Assembly: GCA_028641055.1 (NCBI GenBank)
Contig: CM054059.1
Location: 50,724,678-50,788,677 of the forward strand
Direction: 5' to 3'
Source: Alopecurus myosuroides
Taxonomy: Eukaryota > Streptophyta > Magnoliopsida > Poales > Poaceae
Length of the DNA: 64,000 nt
In this document: piece after piece, positions 45,161 to 56,500 of the stretch
Layout: each line of letters begins with the position of its first letter
Position numbering within the stretch: the stretch's first letter is position 1
The notes under the pieces: model-generated
What the model was told of the DNA's origin: nothing
Databases searched by the model: none
What the model saw: the letters and a program-made list of their open reading frames with translations, nothing else
Made by a program: the position numbers and the translations under genes

Positions 45161-46148
45161 TCTTTTTTTTTGAACAAGAGGAGGGTCTGAGGGACCCTAG
45201 AGCTGCTTTTATATAGAACGAGGTGGTGAGTACAAATTACACTCTGGCTCTTTTACAACACTTGCACTATGAACCTGAGTATTTGAAGATAAGGCCAGAA
45301 TTCTTGCAAACAAGACCCTAGGACAAAATATAGAAAAGCAATCTGGTCCTACGTCTTCTCCACCACCAGTCGCCGGCGACCTCCAGACGCGGATGCCGAG
45401 GTACGAGAGCGGGTTGCTCGAGGGCTCTCCATAACCAGCGACGAGTAAATGCCACCGGCTGCCACGAAGAAGACGGGGACGCACCACTTGTCCTCCTCTC
45501 AGCAGCGAGCTCCGGTGCACAACTCTGAAGACCTCCGCAGCCGCGGAGGAGTAAATCGGGCCGCCCTTCCGGCCACTGATAAGCGAGATCGATGAGACCT
45601 CAACTTGATACGGGCATCGATGCAACATCTCGTACTGTCCTGCAAACAAAGAACTACAACGCCAGCTCCTCCACCCCTCGCCTCCACGGCCGGCCGGAAG
45701 AAAAGCCCAACCTTCGCTCTTCGTCGATGCAGAGCAGCCAACTTCGGCTCCCAGACTGAGAGGCCGGCCCACGAGCTTATGAGGGAAATCGGCCGCGCCT
45801 TGATCCTCCTCAAGAGTCTCCGACCACCGGAGCAGCAGACGAGGGAGAAGCATGGCCTGCGGCGAACTTCTGCGGCCCGGACGCAGAGGCTCACACGACC
45901 ACGACGACATAGCGTCCAAACGGAACACGACTAAAGCAACTGCGAGGAAATAAACCCTAATCCTACTCTGTACAGCCCGCGCGCAGCGTCCTACTCGCCT
46001 CCGACCGGCATCGCCGTCGGGGAGCTGGCGGGAGCTCGCCGGGATCTCAGAATCGACTCTCAAGTACTGTAGCGGGGGTTGAGACTAGGGAAAGGAAATT
46101 GTGCGCAAGTTGATGGGTTGATAGAAGGAGAAAAAAAAAGGATTGATC
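45161..46148 (-). mobile_element. Non-LTR retroelement (5'-truncated LINE-like) with 17-bp target duplication
   Basis: 988 bp between two copies of CCTACGTACATAAGTCT (45144-45160 and 46149-46165). On the minus strand it ends in a poly(A) run (45162-45172 as T on the plus strand), the marks of target-primed reverse transcription. The minus strand holds a 284-codon frame (46063-45209), Arg/Ser/Leu-rich, without reverse-transcriptase motifs. It may be a 5'-truncated LINE end, a non-autonomous relative or a retrocopy of an unknown transcript. Confidence 0.8.
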
Positions 46149-46165
46149 CCTACGTACATAAGTCT

Positions 46166-46426
46166 AGCGTGACCCTACCTGGCGCCTACCTACACCGCCT
46201 CGACCCTAACACTTGTGATATTGATGCCCTGCTACCGTGCTACTAAATCATGCCGATAAAAATTCCGTCGAACTAATTGAGATAGTCGCGGTCACGGTGC
46301 CCGTAGGATAAACTAAAATAAATAAATCATGCCGATAAAAATTCCGTTGAACCAATTGAGATAGAATGATTTTTGCAGGACTATTGTGGAGGAGAGCCAT
46401 GTACTCGCCTCCGAGTGACTCGGCCT
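46166..46426. other. Short spacer with a local duplication
   Basis: CATGCCGATAAAAATTCCGT and the following ~20 bases occur twice (about 46249 and 46328), 79 bp apart. No gene. Confidence 0.6.
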
Positions 46427-46977
46427 TTTGATATCGAGTAAATTACATAAATCTACCACGATTGAGGCGGCGGTGACGAGTCAGTACACTTCTTGGAAAA
46501 AAATTCAAAAATCTACCAAGTGTGTGACTAATGACCACAAGTCACACTAATTCATGTCTAAACAAAAATTGACAGCGGGGCTGACGGGTTGGGCCATCTG
46601 TAAGGACCGACTATGCAGCATACGTGCACTGGTAGAAAAAAAGCCTTCCATACGCCCCCATCAGTCCCCAAACTTTGTGCCCCCATCAGACCCGCGACAG
46701 AAGGTCATGCGTCGTGGGTTGGGAAGCGCGTGGAGGGCTTTAATTCCGGTTGGCCTGGCCACCCGCGACTAATGATACAGTCTGCTGGCCTCCCTGCCTT
46801 TAGTCCCGGTTGGTCTGGCCACCCGGGACTAAAGATACAAACTGCTCGCCTCCCGCGCGGCGGTTTTATTTCGCGAGCGAGAGGCAGAGGCCGGCCATTG
46901 CTACAGTGCGCACCCGAGAGTCTCTGTTTCTTCTCCTCTCTTCTCTTCTTCCTCTCTTCTTCCTCCACCAAGCATCC

Positions 46978-47709
46978 ATGGGTTCTCAAGTTTGGAACAC
47001 TCTCCGTGTGGCCACACCATGCCGCAAGAGTCTAGACGTGGCCTACACCAATATGTGCGAGAGGCTCCCCGATCTTCTTAAGCATTTGAGCAATCTCTAT
47101 GATGAAGCCGATGAACAACATAAGTTCTTCGGGCTTGATTTAGAGTAGACGGCGAATCAACGGGATGTTGTCGTCATCCAAATTGCTTTAAGGAGATCGT
47201 GTTGCTCTTCCAATGGGCAAGGTAACACACACATACAATCGATCTCTCTTGTAGGATAGTGTTGCATTTTCGATTTGTTTGTTGCATTGGAAGAATACAT
47301 GTGTTGTAACATATCTAACACGTTCTATTTTTGTTGTTGCAGTAGTTTAAAGCATTCTCCGGCCCTTGTTGATTTTCTTGTCAACAAGGGGTACAACTTC
47401 TGCAGTGTTGACATCACTCAAGACCGGCAGAAGTTGACGCGCTTGGGTATTGTGATACCTGAAGATCACAACATTGATCTTCAGGATCTTATCCATTTTG
47501 ATGAGTTGTACGGTCACAAGACCGGGATGGCTCCGATGGCAACCGCCTTCATCCACGCCGACTACAAAACCATGAAGTCTGGTTTCCCCTCCAAGAATCA
47601 CATGCATTGGGGGAAGAACCCACTGGACCGGATCAACCTCAACTATGCAGCCATAGATGCATACGTTTCCTACGAGTTGTTCCGCATCTACTCGATGGAG
47701 CTCGAGTAG
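46978..47709 (+). pseudogene. 3'-5' exonuclease (WRN/RNase D-like, DEDDy) gene, broken
   Basis: Exon 1 starts at ATG 46978 (MGSQVWNTLRVATPCRKS) and reaches motif I (FGLDLE), directly followed by TAG 47146-47148; the next part (NQRDVVVIQIALR) is in frame, then one base shifts the frame before the donor at 47221/47222. Intron 47222-47342; exon 2 (47343-47709) is open: SLKHSPALVDFLVNKGYNFC, then the region before motif III, then NYAAIDAYVSYELF, which holds the Tyr and Asp of motif III, and stop 47707-47709. The family trims DNA or RNA 3' ends. The intron shows capture from DNA, not a retrocopy. The strong T/C-rich leader before the ATG looks like a transcribed 5' UTR. Confidence 0.8.
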
Positions 47710-48210
47710 ATGGTGTTTGTGTACCGCATCTTGCGTTCGATATATGCATGTAATGGATATATTAGTATGTAATGGATATATATTATTATGTAATGGATAT
47801 TATTTCTATATTAATTCGTAGCTATATTATTTCTATATTATGTCGAACACACATTTCAAAACAAACAAACAAAAACACATCAAGAAAACAAACAAAAACA
47901 CATCAAGAAAACAAAACAGAAAAACTACCGTTTCAAAAGGATGGTATTTTCATTTGGTTGTTGACCTTGATGTGAGGCTAAGTGCTATGGATAGATCTTT
48001 TCAATATTTGTCCAGAACATTTTAGTTTGTCCATTTTGGTTATGTATTTTAAAAGTTAGGTTTAAATCATTCTGACAGATAGTCATTGCCAAAACAGTTC
48101 TTGTGTCCAAAATAATAGTCGAAATTTGGATCTACAAATTTTATATGGTTTAGATTTCATATGGTTTGGTTCATGAATTTATCAGATTTTATTTTGCATT
48201 TAGGAAAGGG

Positions 48211-48671
48211 GAAAATGAATTAGTTTTATTTTCCTCAATTTTTTGATATATTATTTGTATTTTTAAGATTTTAAAATGTATTAGTTTTATTTTCCTGAAT
48301 TTTTTGATATATTATTTGTATTTTTAAGATTTTAAAATGTATTAGTTTTATTTTTCCGAATATTTTGATATATTATTTGTATTTTTAAGATTTTAAAATG
48401 TATTAGTTTTATTTTTCTGAATATTTTTATATATTATTTGTATTTTTAAGATTTGAAAATGAATTAGTTTTATTTTTCTAAATATTTTGATATATTAATA
48501 GTATTTTTAAGATTTTAAAATGAATTAGTTTTATTTTTCTGAATATTTTGATATATTATTTGTATTTTTAAGATTTTAAAATGAATTAGTTTTATTTTTC
48601 TGAATATTTTGATATATTAATAGTATTTTTAAGATTTTAAAATGAATTAGTTTAATTTTTCTGAATATTTT
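48211..48671. repeat. Exact 61-bp tandem array
   Basis: ATTAGTTTTATTTTTCTGAA and its follow-on recur with starts at 48219, 48280, 48341, 48402, 48463, 48524, 48585 and 48646: eight starts, always 61 bp apart, with substitutions but no indels. About 90% A+T. Lies between the exonuclease remnant and the 5S-like stretch in the CACTA-type element. Confidence 0.97.
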
Positions 48672-48860
48672 TTAGAAATAATACAAATTAAAAAGTTAAT
48701 GTTTATTTATTTATTCAAAATTTAATTACATCATTACTTTTGTTTATTAAAAGATTTTTTTGAAATACAGACAATAAAGAAATGTGGGGCATCGACCAAC
48801 ATGTTAATAGGATTGATATGATATTAGTATCACATACATGCGTGCGAAACACTTGGATGC

Positions 48861-48941
48861 GGGACGGGATGGAACTCGGAAGTTAAGCGTGCTAGTGCTA
48901 GAGTAGGGGGAGGATGGGTGACCGAGCGGGAAGTTTGACCA
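48861..48941 (+). pseudogene. 5S-rRNA-like stretch with internal control region
   Basis: Resembles plant 5S rRNA from about position 40 to 110: GGAACTCGGAAGTTAAGCGT, then GAGTAG and GGATGGGTGACC followed by GGGAAGT. These are the box A to box C parts used by RNA polymerase III. The 5' third is lost and the 3' end diverges, so it is not a working rRNA gene. Compared from memory of the 5S consensus, not by a search. Confidence 0.75.
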
Positions 48942-49441
48942 CGAGTAAGAAATTTGACTAGAGATAATTGTAGTTAGACACTAAGCAAATAATAAAAATT
49001 CTGAAAAAAAGGGAGTGAAAAATTGGAGTGAAAAAATGGGAGTGAAAAAAAGGGAGTGAAAAATAATTAGAAACCCCAAATGAATTAAAGAAATAACGAA
49101 AAAGCATGTAGTCCCGGTTCGGGTGGCCAACCGGGACTAAAGCTCCCCCGCCCCCGGCGCACGCCACCCGCCCACGTGGACGGGCCTTTAACTGCGGTTC
49201 GTAAGAGGGGACGACTAAAGGGGGGGCCTTTAGTCGAGCCTATTTAGTCCCGGTTGCGCGGCCGGGATTAATGGCCATTGCGAACCGGGACTATAGGCCT
49301 ATTTTCTACCAGTGGTGGAGGTGTGGAGCTGAGGTGGCTGTGGGGCCCACTGTCAACGTCATATTTTTTTTTCTCCTCTTTACTATTATTATTTCTCTCA
49401 TTTTCTTTTCTTTTTTCAGCAAAGCACAACGTTGGACGGCC

Positions 49442-49627
49442 CGATTCCATTCCCTTCGCCCCCAAATCTCACAGGCGGCCGGTCGACATCCAGCGGGCTA
49501 TGACCCGGCACCGCGAGCCTGCAGGAGGAGAAGCTCCTTGTCCATGGCGGCCCTTTTCGATTCCGTCACCCCCAAATACCACAGGCAGCCAACCGACATG
49601 CACATGGCCAGGACCCGACACCGCGTC
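49442..49627. repeat. Diverged direct duplication in the right part of the Mutator-type element
   Basis: About 49447-49515 and 49559-49627 share CGATTCC, CCCCCAAAT, CACAGGC, CCGACAT-like and CACCGCG blocks in the same order. GC-rich; both strands are open for more than 150 codons, which is likely a composition effect. Confidence 0.7.
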
Positions 49628-50312
49628 GCACCATCGCATGGTGGAGGCGGACGTCCAAGTGCACCACCGCCTACATCCCACTCCCAAGCTCCCGCACCAC
49701 CACCTGTCCCAGCCGCTAGTGACGGCGACGCCACTGCTTTGGTCTCCCGATGGCTCTCCGCGAGAGCGATGTGATTGGACGGTGGCGTGGAGTACATTTG
49801 CGAGCGGGCACAGCGCGGCCGCCTCCCTCCCCAGGAAGTCCCGTGGCTGGTACGCCGGCGAGGAGGATCGAAGGATTCGCGGGCTCCAAGGCCGATGATA
49901 ATGCGGCGGTGACCTCCTCCTTTCCTGCCGGGCTCGTCTAGGGGGTGTGGCGGGCCGGCGGGAGGGTGTGGGCGGAGCCATGGCGGGAGGAGGAAGAAGA
50001 AGCCATGGCGTGTGTGGCTTACCGGGATTAATTACGGGAGGAGGAAGAAGAAAAGGTAAAGAGAAGGGGGTTGACTAGTGGGCCCGTTGCCATGTCACCG
50101 GGACCTCCAAGTGTATTGCCTACTCAGCTATGTCGGTGGGCCAGATCTGTCAACGCCGCTGTCACATAGGCATTAGACAAAAATCAGTGCTATTGTCGTT
50201 AGTCCCACACTCGCAGATTTTTGAATTTTTTTCCAAAAACTGTACTGACTCGTCACCGCCGTCTCAATTGTTGTAGGTTTTTGTAATTTACTCTTTGATA
50301 TCAGATGATATA

Positions 50313-51382
50313 GAGTGTTTAACATAAAACCATCACACTTTGTGCAAAATGTTCGAAAACCCACCACTTTACATCTGAATCGTAAGAAACCCACCATATT
50401 TTTCTCGAAAGTTTGAATTCACGCTAAACACAAGTTTCTAGAGAATTGATGGCCAAACTGGCGGGTGGTATCCACCCTTAAGGCTGACGTGGTACAAGAA
50501 CTGAGCTGGGTCAAAATGTTTGAAATCCTGACAATGGGGTACCACATGTTAGTGACAGGAAATTCCGCCACGCGTCAAAATGTTTGAAATCCTGACAATG
50601 GGGTCCCACATGTTAGTGACAGGAAATTCCCCCACGCTCTTGTCGATCAAGCAATTGATTGATTTCTCAGGAGTTTAGTGAATCGGCTTAGGTTTATTTG
50701 CGAGAGGACATCAAGGAGGACCTAATGTTGGCGCAACTATATTTACATCCCCGGAGCTTGACCGACAGAGGTGCCCGATGAACGGCGAAACAACAAGCAA
50801 TCGAGCAAGGGGAGGGGAGGGGTCCTTGAGCAAAGAGAACTCAGAAGGCAGTGAATCGTCCGCGGCGACGTTCAGAGACGACCTTGATCTCGCATTTCGG
50901 CAAGCGTACGTGACTTGACGAGGAGTAAGAAGAGAGGACGAGGGGCAGTCTGAATCGACGGAAATGCCAACCTCAGCCATCGGGCCTCCGCGGGATGATC
51001 TTCGGCGACGCTCCGGTAACCATATGGCCCGGTCGTCGCCTCTAAACGATGCACCAGGGCATGTTGCGTCAAACGACCACACGTGCTCTCTGATTTGAAT
51101 TGCCGCCGACCTTTCCGGTGATGGCAGCATGACATCCTCGCGCGTGTCCTCCTCTATGTTAGACGCTAATTGTAATTGACAAAAAGGATTGATTTTTTTG
51201 TTTTTATTTGAGCTGACATGTGGGTCCCGCCAGTTAGAAATAGTGTCAAGTTCGCGTTCAATTCGTGTTCGGTGCACATTGCAAACTTCCTAGATAAATA
51301 TGGTGGTTTTTTTCAATTCAAGCATAAAGGGATGGTTTTTCGAACATTTTACACAATTTTGGTGGTTTTATGCTAAACACTT
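50313..51382. mobile_element. Second Mutator-type element
   Basis: 1070 bp. Inverted ends 50313-50402 and 51294-51382 share AGTGTTTA(A/G)CATAAAACCA and AAAATGTTCGAAAA. Flanks GATGATATA (50304-50312) and GATGATACA (51383-51391), a 9-bp duplication with one mismatch. The interior is GC-rich; the minus strand has a 188-codon frame (51277-50711) without a known domain. No transposase. Confidence 0.85.
50510..50637. repeat. 64-bp tandem duplication
   Basis: Two copies beginning GTCAAAATGTTTGAAATCCT at 50510 and 50574, differing at a few positions, inside the second Mutator-type element. Confidence 0.95.
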
Positions 51383-51559
51383 GATGATACACAATGTGCA
51401 TAAGGCATAGGTTCCGAGCATGATTCTCATATCGAAGCAATTGCAGTAGTTACAATTATTCTAAGCGTATGCAATAATCGCCATGTGTTTCCTGCGTGCA
51501 AATAAGCATACAAACAATATTAGCTCATATGTACTTTTCTTAAGATTTCCCATAGATCT

Positions 51560-53592
51560 TGTAAGGCCTGCCCTTCGAACCACTGTTCAAGGACACCCCT
51601 GATATGCATACATTCACGATCCCAGGAATTTAGTCGTGAACAACATATCAAGCTGGTACACAGATACAATATCCATTACACGGTTACGCAACACTTACAA
51701 GGACACATGGTCACATGACCCAGACTACATGGTTGTCAGGCAGGACAACACACAACACACACACAGCGGAAGACTAAACGCACACATAACGTGGTAAAGC
51801 CCAAGTCACGCCTTCACCTACAGGCTGCTGACCCGGAGACGATCCTAGTTCGCAAAGCCATCAGCTCCGTACTCTTCTTCGTTGATCTTCTTCTGAGACT
51901 CCCTCTCAAAATCTGGCAAGTAGATACCAGGGGCGAAACCATAATGAGTACATTTGAATGTACTCAGCAAGACATCCATCATGTAACTTACCAAAGGTGC
52001 AAGAATGCTTATATGGTGTAATAGGTAGGCTATAAATAGGGTTCACTATCAATGGTGTTCATATAGGATGACACCATAGTTGCAGTCAGGTTAATCTGTA
52101 TCTTTGCTGAAGAAGATACTTCAGAAGAAAATAGTATAGCTTTGCTTCTCTTGTCGATATTGCATGTACAAGAGGTTTTATAAAACTTTATTAGGAGAAA
52201 GTTTTCTCTTTGCAAAACTTCTTGGAATCAATTTCCAGATGTTTGCCTAGAGAGGAAAAATTTTCTCTGCAAAACTTCTTATAAAAAAACTTCTGGCTTT
52301 TCATCATCGGTACCTCCATGGTACAAGGTTTTTCTTCTTTTCCGAACTTCCCGAGTTCAACACTCCTTTTTAAATCATCTTTTTTAAAACATTGACACAA
52401 TGCTAGCTACATGGCCATTCAACTGTCCATATCCGAGGACGCGGCTTCTTCAAAAAAGTTGTACTCTGCAGAGGTGTACACATCCACCAGATTCAGTACA
52501 CCTGCCGTGAACAATCACGGACTGTAACAACAGTATGTGAAACATCAGATCACTGATCATAACCTTCCACTATGTTTGAGCTAGAATGTGTCTATCTCTC
52601 AGTTGAGTTTTACCAGTCATCCCCGGCACCGAGCTAATCCCCGCCAGCCAGGATGCCTCAACTGATGCGACCGGAGGTGAACTTAATCCCACACTTTTTA
52701 TGTCTCAACATTGGGAGTTTTGGCGACAATCGGTTCGAGGGATCCTGTCCCTTATAGCTTTTGAGATAGAACACACACTAACAAGAACAAACTTCCAGTT
52801 AAGCCCCGTGCCCATGTTGGGGTAGGGTGGCAGTACGGTAAAGGTTGTCCGGCGAAGACTAGGTTATGTGTCATTTTTGAAAAACACCATTTTTCCAAAA
52901 ATGACCACTTCCTCATTCCTCCGGAGAATAAGGATCCGCCTTTTCTCCGGGTTTTCCATAAAGCCTTTGTCTTGTAAAAACACAGTTTTAGGGTGTCCAC
53001 TTAGGGACTAATATTTGTGATGGTAATAGATACCATATGGTGGCTTATGGGCTTGGTAACACCAAGTGTTAACTAATGGCATAATAATATATAATATTAA
53101 TAGAAGTGATACTCACTTAAAAAATAGTTTTCCTTTGGAAATCAAAGTTTTGTAGAACTTTTCAGAAGTAAAATATGCATGATAGATAATGATAAGTGTA
53201 ATATCGGCAAGCATCAGGATGGCTTGCCTCAATCTCTTAATGTCCCTGGCCTTGAAGTAGCTTGAACTTGACGCACAGCTCCACAACTGCTTCTTCTTCT
53301 TCGTCGTTTTCTAGCGTCGTAAAAGAATACAAGACACACACTCAGGTCTAAAAGACACACAACCAAGCTAAACAACACATACATCAAGCAAAAGTATAAT
53401 GGCGCCAACTCACAAACGTTATCGAGAAAACTGTCTCACATAGCTCTCAGGGCACACAACTATCGTCAGACAAGCATATGGTTCAGGAAACCATATCCCT
53501 CATCTTACATACCACAAATGGAGTGGTGTACCACTCTCATAACAAGATATATGAGAAGCTAAAAGTATAGCTTGTGGGTGCAAAAAGGTTAG
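51560..53592 (-). mobile_element. LTR-like sequence interrupted by the two-LTR element (left part)
   Basis: Starts TGTAAGGCCTGCC at 51560 and contains words typical of the long Gypsy LTRs of this window (CACAGCGGAAGACTAA, GTACATTTGAATGTACTCAG). No gene. It is cut at GTTAG 53588-53592 and probably continues at 62265. Family and orientation are inferred. Confidence 0.45.
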
Positions 53593-56500
53593 TGTGACGC
53601 CCCGAGATCGGGCACTATGCAGATTTCAGCATTCCCGCCAAAATCCACATAATAACCAATTCCAGGTTGCCACGTGTGATAACATTACAATAGTTCACGA
53701 ATAATCCACAATTACAACAGAAACAGATAGATACAAGATGACTCAAACGAGCCAGGGATACAACTGATACATTACAAAGATCCAAAATAACAGCGGAAGA
53801 AACAACATAGCGTCCGGCTACGGACAAGATCCAAATTGGACTAAGAGTCCTGAAGATAACCGAGAGCGTCCAATCCCTGCCCAGGCCAAGCCGGAGGGAT
53901 TCCCAAGCTAACGTCGTCAGACTTCAAACCTGTTGACTGCAAGTTGGAATTTGCAGCCACGAAAGAGATTCGTGGGTCAGTACGGTTAAGTACTGGCAAG
54001 GGGGATAAAACCCATACTCACAAGATACCGGCGTAGCCAGTCATCACAAGATACAAATACTTTAGGATCAATGGAAAGGAAGGGGTTATTGCAAATAAGC
54101 GACAGCAGGCTGCACTAACCAACTACAGAGAGATACTACAACTTCCGGCTATCAGAAAGGAGATAAGATCGAGTACTGTAACCAACTGGAAGTAACTCCA
54201 AACAAACCCATCCTGGATCTCACCCCTTATCCGAAGAAGCAATCCGAGGATAACTCACACAGTGGTATTAGAGGTGAATCAAGTTATTGTGTGAATAAAC
54301 CTATTACTAGTCAAGTTATTAATCATTGGGTGTAACATGTTTGATCATTATGTTTAAGTTGTCCTGAGTACTTGTTAGCCAGTACTTTCACCAAGTAATC
54401 CATAACCGCGGAAAACACGGCTTCTCGAGAAGATTATCCCTGCAGGGTTGCACCAATTTAGCCGTACACGCAAGAATAACCCGCCAGATGGGGAGCTAAC
54501 CCACCAAGCGGGGTACTCTACACAACTCAACTCTTCTTCGCATCAAGCCCAAAGCACCTTAGGCGCACGGCTAATCGAGCCCAGAAGAAAATGGACCCTC
54601 ATAGCACTCTAAGAACGTGTCCTCCTATATGCCGACTACGAAAGTTCCACCCGGGTACCAAGGGCTCGCAAGATCATGCATGCAGCAAATGGAAAACCCG
54701 AACTAAATGAGGCGATTTGGACGAGATGCGAATCGAGTCAAATTGAGGGGGGCGCCCATACTCGCTTCCCACATGCGGGTAGTGCGCTCATCATGGATCA
54801 GTAGACAAGACCCTTTTCCTATTAGGGTCGACACTAGCAGGCCTCAAAACCACAAGGGCCTCCTGCCGGTGCCTTATCATCAAATTATTATTAATAGTAA
54901 CATCAGCAAGTTTGATTGATTGATTAAACATCGAGCCCCAGAACATAATAGAGTAGTAACAGAAAGTAACGGGTAACAGACTCGAGCAAAACAACCCTAA
55001 GCATGATAGTAAGACACGGGCAACAAACAATGGTTATAGGTATGGAGGTGAGGCAATATCAAGGTTAAGGGATACATGTGATGGGTTCGTAACAGAAACA
55101 ACTACTACTAGGGATAGCAGAAAAGAACAACGGAAAGAATCGGTAACAAGTGATGAAAGGCAGCCATATGGCAGCAAGTGAGTATACTTGCCTGAGATCC
55201 CGCAAGGTAGCAGAACTTGTCGTTGCTCACATCATCTCAACGTCCTATCCGGGAAGAAGCAACGAACCTCGAACAAACACCGGATGCAACAATTACTACT
55301 ACGGCAAAAGATCCAGCATGATCAAGATATGGATGCATGACAGATTTAAAGATGCATCAAGGTAAACTAGTTGACAAGATAAGCAGGTTTAAATGGACCC
55401 ATATGCAATTTGAGTTGCATATGAAAAGCCCATGAAGTATGGTTGAAACAATTGTTTTCCAACTAATCAATAGGTGAAAGTGGATTAGCATGATGCATGG
55501 ATGAGGAAAACAACAAAATAACAACAATAGAACCAGTTGGAAATAAGGTTTACCAATTTTAGAAATTTATGTATTAAGTTAGAAAATTTTGGTTCCTTAA
55601 GGGTGTCACACAAACAATTGTTGTTTTCAGCAAGTTAAATTGTTCAAAACAGATAACTAAGTTCATATTTGAAAAGAACATCAAATTTTAGTTGGATTAC
55701 ATGTTTCACATATTGAAATTGGAATTAGGATTATTTAATTATGAATTAAACAATATTAAACAAGTTTTAATTGAATTAAACAAGATTTAAATTGTTTAGG
55801 CAATTTTAATTATTCAAAACAGAAAACAAAAATTATATTTGAATAGGTTATTTAAAATGGTATGGAAAACATATTTTATTTGTATTTATTGGATTTATAA
55901 ATAATTAGTTATGGAATTTATAAATTATCATTTGAAATATTTAAGTTTGAATTTTAAATACATTTGAAGTTTCCAAAACAGTACACAAATTGAATATTTG
56001 GAAAGATTAGGAAATTTGGATCAGAATTCATATAAAACTTGCATTTATTGGAATTATAGTTTGGAAGTTATTAAATTTTGAAGTTTTGTTTTAATTCTGC
56101 TAATTAAAATGATTTTGGAACTTCAGAAGTTCGCAGAAAAACTTTTGTTACCGCGCTGGCCTTTACACGCTGCCACTGCCGCGTGGGCCAGCGGCCAGCG
56201 TGGCGCTGCGCAATGCTGGCGTGGCCGTGGGGGCCTATGCCAGGTGGGCCTGCTCGAGCTGCGGAAGAAAAATCGTGGAAAAAGGGGTTGCGGCCGCGGG
56301 GATCGATCCCGGGACCTAGCTCACGCGCGCACGGGACTGAACCAACTCGGCTGTGAAACGTTTTGTGAGTGGTTCAGGGTAGGCGACAGGTTGAGGTGTG
56401 ATTTCCGTCAGTTTATCTGACTGACGAAACTGACGAGGGTTCTGTCGCTCGCCGGACAGGGACGGACGCGCGGCTCCTGCCGCGGCCGCGCTGGGCGCTG

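Larger units (their letters stand above)
46627..49314. mobile_element. CACTA-type non-autonomous element carrying gene pieces
   Basis: 2688 bp, 3-bp duplication GTG (46624-46626, 49315-49317), inverted ends CACTGGTAGAAAA. Sub-terminal inverted copies of TTTAGTCCCGGTTGG / CCGGGACTAAAG occur at 46799-46835 and several times in 49105-49295, the usual design of CACTA-type ends. No transposase. Contains an exonuclease gene remnant, an AT-rich tandem array and a 5S-like stretch. Confidence 0.85.
46436..50293. mobile_element. Mutator-type element with 99-bp terminal inverted repeats
   Basis: 3858 bp, perfect 9-bp duplication TTTGATATC (46427-46435, 50294-50302). Left end 46436-46534 and right end 50195-50293 are inverted copies (GAGTAAATTACA..., sharing CGGCGGTGACGAGTCAGTAC). 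9-bp duplications and long inverted ends define Mutator-type elements. No MURA-like transposase seen; the interior is a CACTA-type element plus a GC-rich part (49440-49990) that may be captured gene DNA. Its own length without the CACTA element is about 1.2 kb. Confidence 0.92.

Noticed and set aside
46620..46640. Reading the exonuclease-containing unit as part of the Mutator-type element alone
   Set aside because: The CACTGGTAG ends with GTG on both sides mark a separate element nested in it.
47772..48025. Short Lys/Asn/Thr-rich frames after the exonuclease remnant
   Set aside because: They arise from simple AAACAAACAAAA-type repeats.
50711..51277. 188-codon minus-strand frame in the second Mutator-type element
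   Set aside because: No domain, runs into the inverted end, and contains mixed low-complexity; not supported as a gene.
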